NCBI GenBank assembly: GCA_026225275.1
Contig: JAMFSL010000165.1
Location: 1-40,496, forward strand
DNA: 40,496 nucleotides
Reading direction: 5' to 3'
From: Puia dinghuensis
GTDB taxonomy: Bacteria; Bacteroidota; Bacteroidia; Chitinophagales; Chitinophagaceae
Shown here: positions 1 through 8,900 of the stretch, one piece after another
Layout: every line of letters starts with the position of its first letter
How positions within the stretch are numbered: the stretch's first letter is position 1
Program-made: the position numbers and the translations under genes
Notes under the pieces: generated by a model
The model's database searches: none
What the model saw: the letters and a program-made list of their open reading frames with translations, nothing else
What the model was told of the DNA's origin: nothing

Positions 1-586
1 CAAGCTTTTGGAGGAAGCCATATGCCTTCGGATGCTGCCAGCCCTGATCGAAGTTCCCCTGCAGGAGATCGATGATGATATGGCCGGGACGATCGGCGGG
101 AAAATGATATCGATGGAAGGCGACGCGCTCCGTCGCGGTCAGTTCGACCTTCACATGGTGATCTTTCAGCCATAGAGAGTAATAATTAGGCCGGGCGACC
201 TCATGCTGATGATCATAATGAGAGGAATAGCCTGCGGTGGGATTGTTCTGTGTACCCGGTTCGGTCCGCACGGCGCCGGTGAAGGGCATGATCATCACAT
301 CGCACAGATCGGGGATACCGGTGCCATTCAGGTGGTTCTGAGAAAAGCCTACGACGACACTGTCGGAATAATTGTAGCCGGAGCACCAGTCCCAGCCTTT
401 ATTAAAATTAGTGGGGCCCACCTGTACGGCGCCGAAGGGGACGCTTGCGCCCATGAAGGTATGGCCGTGGCCGCCTGTGCCGATATAGGGATCGACATAG
501 GAGACGAGGGTGGGTTCCTTTTGGGGGACCTGCGCGAAGGTTGACAGGGCAGTGCAGCAGATCAGGAGACAAAGAAGTTGTTTCAT
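1..586 (-). CDS. GH92 alpha-mannosidase, N-terminal part (runs off the window start)
   Basis: Reading the minus strand from ATG at 586 gives 195 codons open to the window edge. The protein begins with a signal peptide (MKQLLCLLICCTALSTFAQ) and then the typical start of glycoside hydrolase family 92: YVDPYIGTGGHGHTFMGA, followed by PFGAVQVGP and WDWCSGYNYSD. These are the N-terminal beta-sandwich motifs of exo-acting, calcium-dependent alpha-mannosidases that trim mannose from N-glycans or mannans in the periplasm or at the cell surface. The catalytic domain lies beyond position 1, so activity and exact linkage cannot be judged. The gene is divergent from a second GH92 gene at 678, with 91 bases between the two starts, so control regions are probably shared. 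Family assignment is confident; specificity is not. Confidence 0.9.
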   Translation of the reverse strand, partial: MKQLLCLLICCTALSTFAQVPQKEPTLVSYVDPYIGTGGHGHTFMGASVPFGAVQVGPTNFNKGWDWCSGYNYSDSVVVGFSQNHLNGTGIPDLCDVMIMPFTGAVRTEPGTQNNPTAGYSSHYDHQHEVARPNYYSLWLKDHHVKVELTATERVAFHRYHFPADRPGHIIIDLLQGNFDQGWQHPKAYGFLQKL

Positions 587-631
587 CCGTTAAAGGTACC
601 GAAGAGACGACAAAGTTGTGCGCTGGTCCAT

Positions 632-639
632 TATCTTTG
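632..639 (+). promoter_or_regulatory. Possible Bacteroidota -7 box for the GH92 gene at 678
   Basis: TATCTTTG matches the TAnnTTTG -7 element of the Bacteroidota housekeeping sigma factor and lies 38 bases before the ATG. No convincing -33 TTTG is seen 19 bases upstream, so this rests on one box. Confidence 0.35.
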
Positions 640-677
640 CGCGGCCGGGCACATAATCCGGGTAAAACTTACTATAC

Positions 678-2981
678 ATGCTAAAATCGTTATTTGCATT
701 TAGCACGCTGTTCATCTTCTGTCACCTTGCTAATGCCCAATTCGTCGACAAGGTTACCGACCCGGTCGATTACGTCAATCCCCTGATGGGAAGCCAGTCG
801 CTCGGCGACCTGTCGAATGGCAATACCTACCCTTCCATTGCGCTGCCATGGGGGATGAATTTCTGGACACCGCAGACGGGGAAGATGGGAGATGGCTGGC
901 AATATACTTATACGGCGCAGAAGATCCGGGGATTCAAGCAAACGCATCAGCCTTCGCCGTGGATGAATGATTATGGTGAGTTCAGCATTATGCCTGTGAA
1001 CGGAATGCGTTTTACAGAAGATAGTCGGGCGTCCTGGTTTTCGCACAAGGCGGAGATCGTGAAGCCATACTACTATAGCGTTTATCTGGCCGATGACGAT
1101 ATTACCACGGAGATCACGCCGACGGAAAGAGCGGCCCGGTTCCGCATCACCTTTCCCCGAACGGATAGCGCCTATGTTGTGATCGATGCCTACAACAAGG
1201 GGTCTTACATCAAGGTCATTCCCGGTGAGAATAAGATCGTCGGTTACTCTACCCGCAACAGTGAAGGGGTGCCGTCGAATTTTAAAAACTATTTCGTGAT
1301 CGTCTTCGACAAGCCTTTCACGAGCACGCATACCTGGAAAGACAAGCAGCTGCAGGATTCGATGGAACTGACGAACGATCATGTGGGGGCTATGGTGGGC
1401 TTTAGCGCCGCTGTACGCGGGACGATATTGAATGCGCGGGTGGCCTCTTCTTTTATCAGCATCGAACAGGCGGAACAGAATCTGAAGGAGATCGGCAACG
1501 ACAACTTTGATCAGGTTGCCGACAAGGGCCGGGCGATCTGGAACAAGACACTGAGCCGGGTAAGCGCTGAAGGAGGAACAATCGACCAGATGCGGACTTT
1601 TTATTCCTGTCTCTACCGGATGTTGTTCTTCCCATTGAAATTATATGAAAAGGATGCGTCTGGTAAGATCGTGCACTATAGTCCGTTCAATGGCAAAGTG
1701 GAAGACGGTTATTTGTTCGGCGGGACAGGGTTCTGGGATACGTTTCGCGCGCTTTACCCATTCCTGAATCTCGTCTATCCCGACATCAACCGGGAAATGC
1801 AGGCGGGGCTGGTGAACGATTATAAAGAAGGAGGCTGGCTACCGGAATGGAGCAGTCCCGGCTACCGCGATGTGATGGTGGGCAACAACTCTGCCAGTGT
1901 GGTGGCGGATGCCTATCTGAAGGGTAATCGCGGTTATGATATCCAAACCTTATATGCCGCGCTGCTACATGGCGCGAACAACGCAGGCCCGGAAGGTACG
2001 GGTCGGGTTGGGGTTGAATACTATAACAAGCTGGGGTATGTACCCTATAACGTGGGTATTAATGAGAATGCTGCGCGGTCGTTGGAATACGCTTTTGATG
2101 ATTTCAGCATCTATCAACTGGGCAAGGCGTTGCATCGGCCGGCGGATGAATTGAAAATATACGCTACGCGGGCGATGAACTACAAGAATCTTTTCGATCC
2201 GGAGCACAAGCTCATGCGGGGCAAGAACCAGGACGGCAGTTTCGAAACTCCCTTTAACCCTTTTAAATGGGGAGATGCTTTTACGGAGGGCAACAGCTGG
2301 CATTATAGCTGGGGCGTCTTTCACGATATCCAGGGACTGATCGATCTGATGGGCGGAAGAAAGTTCTTTGTGTCGATGCTGGATTCGATCTTTATCATGC
2401 CGCCGACCTTTGACAACAGCTATTATGGTTTTACGATCCATGAGATCCGGGAGATGCAGATCGCCGGCATGGGACAGTATGCGCATGGCAATCAGCCGAT
2501 ACAGCATATGTTGTACCTGTACGGGTATGCCGGGGAGCCGTGGAAGACACAATATTGGGTTCGGGAATCGATGCGTAAACTGTACCAGGCGACACCGGAT
2601 GGGTATTGCGGGGATGAAGACAATGGTCAGACATCCGCTTGGTATGTATTTTCGGCGCTAGGGTTTTACCCGGTCTGTCCAGGGACTGACCAGTATGTGC
2701 TGGGGGCGCCGCTGTTCAAAAAACTGACCTTGCATCTGGACAATGGCAAACAGTTTGTCATCAGTGCTCCAGGCAATAGTGCTGCCAATTTGTATGTGCA
2801 GAAGGCGATGCTGAACGGGCAGGTATGGGACAAGAACTGGATCGCGTTTTCGACTATACAGCAGGGAGGGGAGATTCAATTTACGATGGGTGCTACGCCG
2901 AATACAGCAAGGGGCACACAGGCAGCGGATTTTCCTTATTCGTTTTCTACTGATAAGAGCAATCCTTTAACCAAAAACTGA
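678..2981 (+). CDS. GH92 alpha-1,2-mannosidase-like exo-mannosidase
   Basis: The 767-residue protein has the normal length for family GH92. It starts with a signal peptide ending near residue 20 (FIFCHLANAQ). The N-terminal GH92 domain begins at DYVNPLMGSQ and the (alpha/alpha)6 catalytic domain carries GGTGFWDTFRALYPF. The EGNSWHYSW motif holds Glu537, by family knowledge the likely general acid. GDEDNGQTSAW around residues 645-655 holds Asp646 and Asp648, the likely base pair. It would remove terminal alpha-mannose from N-glycans or mannan outside the cytoplasm. It diverges from another GH92 gene and is followed after 62 bases by a GH29 fucosidase, which suggests a small glycoprotein-glycan cluster. 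No SusC/SusD pair is adjacent on this side. The linkage (alpha-1,2, 1,3 or 1,4) cannot be told from sequence alone. Confidence 0.95.
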   Translation: MLKSLFAFSTLFIFCHLANAQFVDKVTDPVDYVNPLMGSQSLGDLSNGNTYPSIALPWGMNFWTPQTGKMGDGWQYTYTAQKIRGFKQTHQPSPWMNDYGEFSIMPVNGMRFTEDSRASWFSHKAEIVKPYYYSVYLADDDITTEITPTERAARFRITFPRTDSAYVVIDAYNKGSYIKVIPGENKIVGYSTRNSEGVPSNFKNYFVIVFDKPFTSTHTWKDKQLQDSMELTNDHVGAMVGFSAAVRGTILNARVASSFISIEQAEQNLKEIGNDNFDQVADKGRAIWNKTLSRVSAEGGTIDQMRTFYSCLYRMLFFPLKLYEKDASGKIVHYSPFNGKVEDGYLFGGTGFWDTFRALYPFLNLVYPDINREMQAGLVNDYKEGGWLPEWSSPGYRDVMVGNNSASVVADAYLKGNRGYDIQTLYAALLHGANNAGPEGTGRVGVEYYNKLGYVPYNVGINENAARSLEYAFDDFSIYQLGKALHRPADELKIYATRAMNYKNLFDPEHKLMRGKNQDGSFETPFNPFKWGDAFTEGNSWHYSWGVFHDIQGLIDLMGGRKFFVSMLDSIFIMPPTFDNSYYGFTIHEIREMQIAGMGQYAHGNQPIQHMLYLYGYAGEPWKTQYWVRESMRKLYQATPDGYCGDEDNGQTSAWYVFSALGFYPVCPGTDQYVLGAPLFKKLTLHLDNGKQFVISAPGNSAANLYVQKAMLNGQVWDKNWIAFSTIQQGGEIQFTMGATPNTARGTQAADFPYSFSTDKSNPLTKN

Positions 2982-3046
2982 GATCACGACCAAACCGAGA
3001 TCGCGACTAAACTGAGATGACGACCAAACCGAGATCACGACCAATG
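2980..3046 (+). repeat. Four tandem copies of a 17-bp unit between the GH92 and GH29 genes
   Basis: The unit GAGATCACGACCAAACC starts at 2980, 2997, 3014 and 3031, exactly 17 bases apart. Copies 2 and 3 differ by a few bases and copy 4 is cut after CCAA. The array begins inside the GH92 stop codon and ends in the ATG at 3044. The third copy creates an in-frame ATG at 3017, nine codons upstream of the chosen fucosidase start. Confidence 0.85.
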
Positions 3047-4714
3047 AGAAATAAATTTTTAGGCACCGCCATGGGATTGCTGATAATGGCAACGGCGAGT
3101 GCACAAGATTCGACTACGATCAAGAAAGGCATCGCGGACTACGCCCGGTATGTCTTTGGCGTGAATAATGTGGCCAGCAAGTGGACGTTGCCGGAATATC
3201 GCAGCCGGCAAAGTTACCAGGATGCTTATCGGGTGACGGCGCGATTCTTGGTCTGGGTTCAGGATAACAAGGATAAGAAGATCGTGGACCAGATGGATGC
3301 GGCGATGCGGGACGGAAGTTATTCGCCGGGGCTGTGGGTTACGCTGACCGGTAAGACGGTTGATGAATTGTGGAGCGAATATGCTGCGGCCAATACGGTC
3401 AGCCTGCATGAGCTGCAGCAGCAATTTGTCGATCTGCGATTTGGCATGTTCATCCATTTCAATATCCCCACCTTTATGGATCAGGACTGGGCGGATCCGG
3501 ATGCGTCGCCTTCATTGTTTAATCCGGGCAAGTTAGATTGTAAGCAGTGGGCCGCGGCGGCCAAATCCGCCAATATGACCTATGGCTGTCTGACGACGAA
3601 GCATCACAGCGGCTTTTGCATCTGGGATACGAAGACCACGGATTATAATGTGATGAATAGTCCGCTGAAGCGGGATGTGGTGAAAGAGTATGTCGATGCT
3701 TTTCGGGCGGAGGGGTTGAAGGTCTGTCTGTATTACAGCATCCTGGATACGCATCACCGGTTGCGGCCGGGGATGATCACGCGGCAGCACATCAATATGA
3801 TCAAGGCGCAGCTGACGGAGTTGCTGACGCACTATGGTGAGATCACGGCGCTGATCATTGACGGGTGGGATGCGCCCTGGTCGCGTATTTCTTATGATGA
3901 TGTTCCTTTTGAGGAGATTTATTCGCTCATTAAATCACTACAGCCGAAATGTCTGGTGATGGATTTGAATTCGGCCAAATATCCAGCGGAGGCGTTGATG
4001 TATACTGATATCAAGTCGTATGAACAGGGTGCGGGTCAGCATATTTCGACATCGACGAACCGGCTGCCTGCATTGTCTTGTCTGCCGTTGAATGATGCGT
4101 GGTTTTGGAAGACTTCTTTTCCGGGTGCTGCGGTGAAGGATCCTGCGATGCTGGTGAATGAGGATATTATTCCTTACAATAAGATATATGACAATTTTAT
4201 TTTGAATGTAGCGCCGAATCGGGATGGGTTGATTGATCAGAATGCTTTGGCGGCTTTGGCGGAGATTGGGCGGCGGTGGAAGAATGATGCACCGGCAGTG
4301 GTGTTGCCGCAGACCGAAGCGCCAATCATTTCGCACAATCTAGCCAAGCGGATGCCTGCGAATTCCAGTTGGAGTGATGATATGAATATCATGGATTTTG
4401 GGAATGACGATAATTTTGGGACTTCCTGGCAGTCCAATCCGACGGTGAAGGAGCCGTGGTATGAGGTGGAGCTGGTGGGTGATCATCCGTTCAATGCGAT
4501 TGTGATCACGGAGGACAAGGCGAATATCAGTCATTACCGGTTGGAGTATAGGAGTAACGGGGTATGGAAGCCGCTGTTGGAGGGGGATAATAAGACACGG
4601 GTGAAGATACACCGGTTTAAGCGGGTGTGGGGGGATGCGGTGAGGGTGATGATGGATCAATTTGATACGCCGCCGGCGATTGCGGAGTTTGGGGTGTATG
4701 ATGAGAGGGGATAG
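3044..4714 (+). CDS. GH29 alpha-L-fucosidase with N-terminal partial BSP-peptidase-like domain and C-terminal discoidin-like domain
   Basis: ATG 3044 is preferred over in-frame ATG 3017 because it places a normal signal peptide at the N-terminus (MRNKFLGTAMGLLIMATASA) and because 3017 lies inside a tandem repeat. The mature protein first shows about 90 residues resembling the C-terminal half of the plant-type basic secretory protein family (GIADYARYVFG, YQDAYRVTARFLVWV, LTGKTVDELWSEY); the HExxH zinc half of that family is absent. Then comes a GH29 domain: FGMFIHFNIPTF, TTKHHSGFCIWDTK, and LIIDGWDAPW, where Asp273 is the likely nucleophile. The last 130 residues look like an F5/8-type C (discoidin) carbohydrate-binding fold (EPWYEVELVG, ending IAEFGVYDE). 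It should release alpha-L-fucose outside the cytoplasm, alongside the GH92 mannosidase. The GH29 call is firm; the BSP call is from motif memory. Confidence 0.9.
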   Translation: MRNKFLGTAMGLLIMATASAQDSTTIKKGIADYARYVFGVNNVASKWTLPEYRSRQSYQDAYRVTARFLVWVQDNKDKKIVDQMDAAMRDGSYSPGLWVTLTGKTVDELWSEYAAANTVSLHELQQQFVDLRFGMFIHFNIPTFMDQDWADPDASPSLFNPGKLDCKQWAAAAKSANMTYGCLTTKHHSGFCIWDTKTTDYNVMNSPLKRDVVKEYVDAFRAEGLKVCLYYSILDTHHRLRPGMITRQHINMIKAQLTELLTHYGEITALIIDGWDAPWSRISYDDVPFEEIYSLIKSLQPKCLVMDLNSAKYPAEALMYTDIKSYEQGAGQHISTSTNRLPALSCLPLNDAWFWKTSFPGAAVKDPAMLVNEDIIPYNKIYDNFILNVAPNRDGLIDQNALAALAEIGRRWKNDAPAVVLPQTEAPIISHNLAKRMPANSSWSDDMNIMDFGNDDNFGTSWQSNPTVKEPWYEVELVGDHPFNAIVITEDKANISHYRLEYRSNGVWKPLLEGDNKTRVKIHRFKRVWGDAVRVMMDQFDTPPAIAEFGVYDERG

Positions 4715-4827
4715 TGGGATGTGGCGGGTAAGGGGATACGCTTAAGGAAACGGGAAAGGCGAGTGGGAAAAAGTTTTTTCAAAGTGCTTTTTTATTTGAT
4801 TTATTTTTATGGGGTAAATCGAATTCT

Positions 4828-5013
4828 ATGACTGATAAAGAGTATGAATGGATGATGGATGTCGCGAATAAATCAGCGGAAAGGGCCAAGAATGCGACAA
4901 AAGAAGAGGCGCTTGCACATCTCATGAGCTGCGGTATTCTGGATAAGGACGGTAATTATACTGAACCGTATAAGCATCTTGCTATGGTCGTTAAAGAAAT
5001 TAAACCTAGCTGA
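4828..5013 (+). CDS. Small acidic protein, possible partner (antitoxin-like) of the next gene
   Basis: This is a 61-residue protein rich in charged residues (DKEYEWMMDVANKSAERAK) with a C-terminal block LMSCGILDKDGNYTEPYKHL. I recognise that style of sequence from small hypothetical proteins encoded just before larger hypothetical genes, but I cannot name a family. It ends at 5013, seven bases before the preferred start of the ADP-ribosyltransferase-like gene, so the two are probably co-transcribed. The segment is AT-richer than its surroundings (about 40% GC by hand count of two lines, against about 57% in the neighbouring fucosidase), which fits a transferred cassette. No signal peptide or membrane segment is seen. 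An immunity or antitoxin role is inference from layout only. Confidence 0.65.
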   Translation: MTDKEYEWMMDVANKSAERAKNATKEEALAHLMSCGILDKDGNYTEPYKHLAMVVKEIKPS

Positions 5014-5020
5014 TGTTTGT

Positions 5021-5683
5021 ATGTATGACGTTAAGCCAAATATGGTTATTGGCTTCCATGGTTGTGAGCGTGCTATTAGGGATCAACTACTTAATAAGCC
5101 AAATGAAATCATTTTCAGTCGGCAGCCCTATGACTGGCTGGGGCATGGCATGTATTTTTGGGAGAATAATTATACCAGGGCTTATCAATGGGCAGAGGAT
5201 AAAATGAGGCGTGGGTCAATACAAAATCCTGCTGTTATCGGGGGTATATTGTATCTGGGTTATTGTTGTGACTTCCTGGATGCCAAATACATTCAGATGC
5301 TGAAAGTAAATTATAAAGCAATGGCAGACTACCACAAGGCCGCCGGAAAGGAAATGCCCCAAAATAAAGATCTTCCTCAAGACAAGTACAAGGATAAAAT
5401 ATTGAGGGAATTGGATTGTGCTGTCATCGAGCATATGCACGAAAAACATTTACTCCAAGCACAAGCAGAAATCAAAGAGAAAGGTTTTACAGATGGTAAG
5501 ATCTTTGATTCTACCCGGGCAGTTTTTACCGAAGGCGGACCGGCATTCGAAGGGGCAGGGTTATTTGAGAAGAGCCATGTCCAGATCTGTATACGCAATC
5601 CGAACTGTATACTAGGGTTCTTTTTGCCGAGGAAGGAAATCGATTTTGTGCCGGGATGGGAAAAGGACAAGCGGGTGGCATGA
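5021..5683 (+). CDS. ADP-ribosyltransferase-like hypothetical protein (possible toxin)
   Basis: This 220-residue cytoplasmic protein has no signal peptide. Its N-terminus reads VIGFHGCERAIRDQLL, then SRQPYDWLGHGMYFWENN and RAYQWAEDK. A His-Gly pair followed by a 'GxGxYFxE' strand and an A-x-WA helix is the usual look of the H-Y-E branch of the ADP-ribosyltransferase fold (as in DUF3990 or RES-like families). The C-terminus has TEGGPAFEGAGLFEKSHVQI and RNPNCILGFF, where a Glu could complete the active site. I recognise the pattern from uncharacterised bacterial proteins but know no named gene. ATG 5021 is chosen because an upstream in-frame ATG at 4979 would overlap the small gene by 35 bases and adds no conserved sequence. 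It follows the 61-residue gene and precedes a tRNA-Gln. The ART fold is a motif-level guess. Confidence 0.7.
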   Translation: MYDVKPNMVIGFHGCERAIRDQLLNKPNEIIFSRQPYDWLGHGMYFWENNYTRAYQWAEDKMRRGSIQNPAVIGGILYLGYCCDFLDAKYIQMLKVNYKAMADYHKAAGKEMPQNKDLPQDKYKDKILRELDCAVIEHMHEKHLLQAQAEIKEKGFTDGKIFDSTRAVFTEGGPAFEGAGLFEKSHVQICIRNPNCILGFFLPRKEIDFVPGWEKDKRVA

Positions 5684-5713
5684 GCGGGGGCAATCGCAAA
5701 AAAGGGTGCTTAT

Positions 5714-5747
5714 TTTGGGAAAAAGAGACAAAAATTACTTAGTTTTG
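5714..5747 (+). promoter_or_regulatory. Bacteroidota-type promoter for tRNA-Gln
   Basis: TAGTTTTG at 5740-5747 is an exact TAnnTTTG -7 box and ends 9 bases before the tRNA. A TTTG at 5714-5717 could be the -33 element, but its 22-base spacer is longer than the usual 19, so the upstream box is weaker evidence. Confidence 0.55.
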
Positions 5748-5756
5748 CCGTCCCAT

Positions 5757-5827
5757 TGCCCGATAGTATAATGGTAGTACGGCAGATTCTGGATCTGTAT
5801 GTCGAGGTTCGAGCCCTTGTCGGGCAA
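5757..5827 (+). tRNA. tRNA-Gln (anticodon CTG)
   Basis: The 71-nt sequence folds as a cloverleaf. The acceptor arms TGCCCGA and TCGGGCA pair fully. A D-arm contains AATGGTAGT. The anticodon stem GCAGA/TCTGT encloses the loop TTCTGGA with anticodon CTG. The T-arm CGAGG/CCTTG encloses TTCGAGC. The discriminator base is A at 5827 and the CCA end is not encoded. The sequence closely follows the standard bacterial tRNA-Gln. It stands alone between the ART-like cassette and a terminator. Confidence 0.95.
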
Positions 5828-5841
5828 CAGAAATAAAAATT

Positions 5842-5874
5842 AAACGCCTGTAAATCAAAAGATTGCAGGCGTTT
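5842..5874 (+). terminator. Intrinsic terminator after tRNA-Gln
   Basis: AAACGCCTG (5842-5850) pairs with CAGGCGTTT (5866-5874) around an AT-rich loop and is followed by a T-rich stretch. It lies 15 bases after the tRNA end and would end the tRNA transcript. Confidence 0.8.
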
Positions 5875-5944
5875 TGTTTATAGGATCTAACACAGGTCGC
5901 TGCTGGTCGGCAGCAGTAGGTTTTGATTGAAAAAGTTTATCTTT

Positions 5945-5971
5945 ATCATCCGCTAAAATTTCATCATCCGC
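5945..5971 (+). repeat. Short direct repeat upstream of the NHL gene
   Basis: ATCATCCGC occurs at 5945-5953 and again at 5963-5971, 18 bases apart, in the leader of the gene starting at 5995. TATCTTTA at 5938-5945 is one base off a -7 box. The function is unknown and the pair may be chance. Confidence 0.35.
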
Positions 5972-5994
5972 AAAGCCATTAAAACCTATTGGCT

Positions 5995-8900
5995 ATGAGG
6001 AAAAATTTTACTCCTGTCTTTGCGGGCATGGCATGCCTGCTGTTTTCGCTTTTATTTTTTTCGACGGCACGGGCACAACTGACCGGTATTTCTGTCTATG
6101 CGGGAGGCGGGACGAGAAGCAACCAATGCGCTACCTGCCAGAGTTTAGTCTATCCGATCGGGATGGTGATGGATACGAGCGGGGTGATGTATATCGCGGA
6201 CAGCGGCGGCATCGTGCATAGGCGAACCCCTGATGGTTATATGGGGCCGTTGGCCGGCGGCGGGACGGCGGGCGCCATCGATAGTGGTCTGGCGTTGGAT
6301 GCCACGCTGAATGGTCCGAGCTTCCTGGCCTTCGACCCTACCGGCAATCTCTACCTGACGGAAAACCCGGGTCAGCGGCTCCGCAAGATCACACTTTCGG
6401 GCATCATCACGACGATTGCGGGGACAGGGGTGCCGGGGTTTAGCGGAGACGGCGGCCCGGCAAAGCTCGCGCAGCTGAACAATCCTACCGGCCTCGCTGT
6501 CGATGCGGCGGGAAACATTTACATTGCTGACGAAGGGAATAACCGGATCCGGAAGATCAATACGGCCGGGATCATCACAACCATTGCAGGGACTGGTGTC
6601 GCGGGGCATAATGGAGACAGTATTCCTGCTACCAGCGCCGAGCTGAACGCACCCTACTCTCTCGCCGTGGACGGCATAGGTAATCTGTATATCGGGGAGG
6701 TAGGCGGTCAGCGAATCCGGAAGATCGATACCACGGGGATGATCCTCTCATTGGCGGGACCGGAGATCGCCGGAGATAGCAGTCAGCCTGTAGTTATTCC
6801 CACGGGTCTGTATGATATAAGCGGTGCACTCTATGTTTCGGATGCAGGCGTTAATCGTCTCCGCATTGTGGGCGATTCCGCCGTGACTACGATCGCCATC
6901 CTCGATCAATATACCCCATATGGTAGCACGCCGGTCAATAACCCGCGTGCCATTGCTTTTACGAACAATCAAAATTATAATGTCAGCGGGTTTCCCAATA
7001 TTCCCCAGTCCTCGACGCAGGTGGTTGAGAAATCAGGGGGAGACGTACTATCGATCATATCGGACAGGTATTATGCAGGAATAGCAGGAGACGGGGATAC
7101 CGTATATACTCCGAATCCCAACCTGAGCATCGATTCGATCCATACGGGGCCGTGGGGTGTTCAGGCGGCCAAACAGGGGGGGAACGTCTATTTTACCGAC
7201 AGCAACACGGTGCGGAGCATTCCGCCGGCGGCCCAACCGTTCGTGACGATCCTTTCGAATGCGTCCCTCTATAACGACAATATCCAGCCTTTTATCGGGA
7301 CCGGAGCGCCGGGATATGCGGGAGACGGCGGCCCGGCCGACAGCGCTCTGCTGACCGGAACTTTCGGGCTTTGGAAGGATCCGCTGGGTCAGATCTATAC
7401 AGGTACCCAAGGGGACAACCGGATAAGAAAGGTTGATCTGGCCGGCATCATTCATACTTTTGCCGGTACCGGCGTCGCTGGTTACAGCGGTGACGGAGGT
7501 CCTGCGACGAGCGCCGCCATTCGGGGAATCAACGGGCTGGGCGGCGATTACAAGGGCAACGTGTATTTCAGTGATAGCATCGATGCGGTAGTCCGAAAGA
7601 TCGATACCAACGGCATCATCACGACTATCGCAGGTACGGGAGTGCCGGGTTATTCCGGCGACGGCGGCAAGGCCACGGCGGCTCAGCTGGGTAAGCCTAA
7701 CGGGATCAGCGCGGATCCTATAGGCAACATCTATATCGCGGATAATTTTGTCAATTCGGTGCGAAAGGTTGATAGCAACGGCAACATCACGACAGTGGCA
7801 GGAGGCAGCAACAGCCGCGGGTTGTCCGGCGATTATGGTCCTGCCACCACTGCCACATTTGGTCATATCATCAATGTATGGAGCGATGTGCGCGCCAACC
7901 TGTACATCCTGGATAACGGGAATAATAACATCCGGATCGTCAACGGGGGAACAGGCATCATTACTCCCTTCGCCGGCGCCGGAGGTACGGGCTATTTCCC
8001 ATATACCTTTAGTTCGCTCAGCAGCATAGCCCAGGATTCGGCGAACAATTTATATTTAGGGGATGCCGGGAGCCATGAAGTGTTGAAAGCAACAGTCAGC
8101 TATACTTTACCCGACAGCACGAAGACGGTACAGCAATATGTTGCTCCGCCGATGAATGGCAGCGCAGCCGCGTTGAACCCCACCTTTTTTACCGACGATT
8201 CCTTTCACCGGATCGCGCTCCTAACGCCGATGACCAACAACAACAGCATAACCGGCAATGTCACCATCAAGGAGACTGTGGATACCGGAGTGCTGGTCGT
8301 GGCGCAGCTGCCCTTTTTGGGCCGGCATTATGATATTATTTCTTCATCAGATAGTTCGGTGGCGCAGCTAACGCTGTATGTCACGGCAGATGATATTAAT
8401 AAATATAACAATTATATCGAGACACATAATGTGCCGAATGCGAGTCCTTTTCCACTCGATCCTTATAACACTCCACAATTTTTCAGCATCATCGAATTCA
8501 CGGGTACCGGCACCACACCATTTTATTATTCCACCGGTCAGGCAGAGAACGTTAGCATCGTATCGGTTGACTCCGTTGCAGATAGCAATGGTAAAACACT
8601 GGGATATTCCATCGCCGCCAACGTTACCGGGACCGGCGGGCTCTATATCTACAGCGGAGATTTTGAATACCCGCCTCCGACTTTACCGTTGACGCTGCTG
8701 TCGTTCACCGGGCAATTGCAGGGTACCAATAATGCATTGCTGAACTGGACGACGACGAATGAAGTGAACACGAAGACTTTTTTTGTCCAGCGCGGACTGG
8801 ACAGCTCGGCTTTTGCGACGGTGGGGTCGGTGGCGGCCCAGTCTACGCCGGGGACGAATCAGTATCATTTCACTGACAATGGGTTGGCAGCCGGAACCTG

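Noticed and set aside
5989-5994. TTG as the start of the NHL-repeat protein
   Set aside because: ATG two codons later gives a standard signal peptide, so the TTG is unnecessary.
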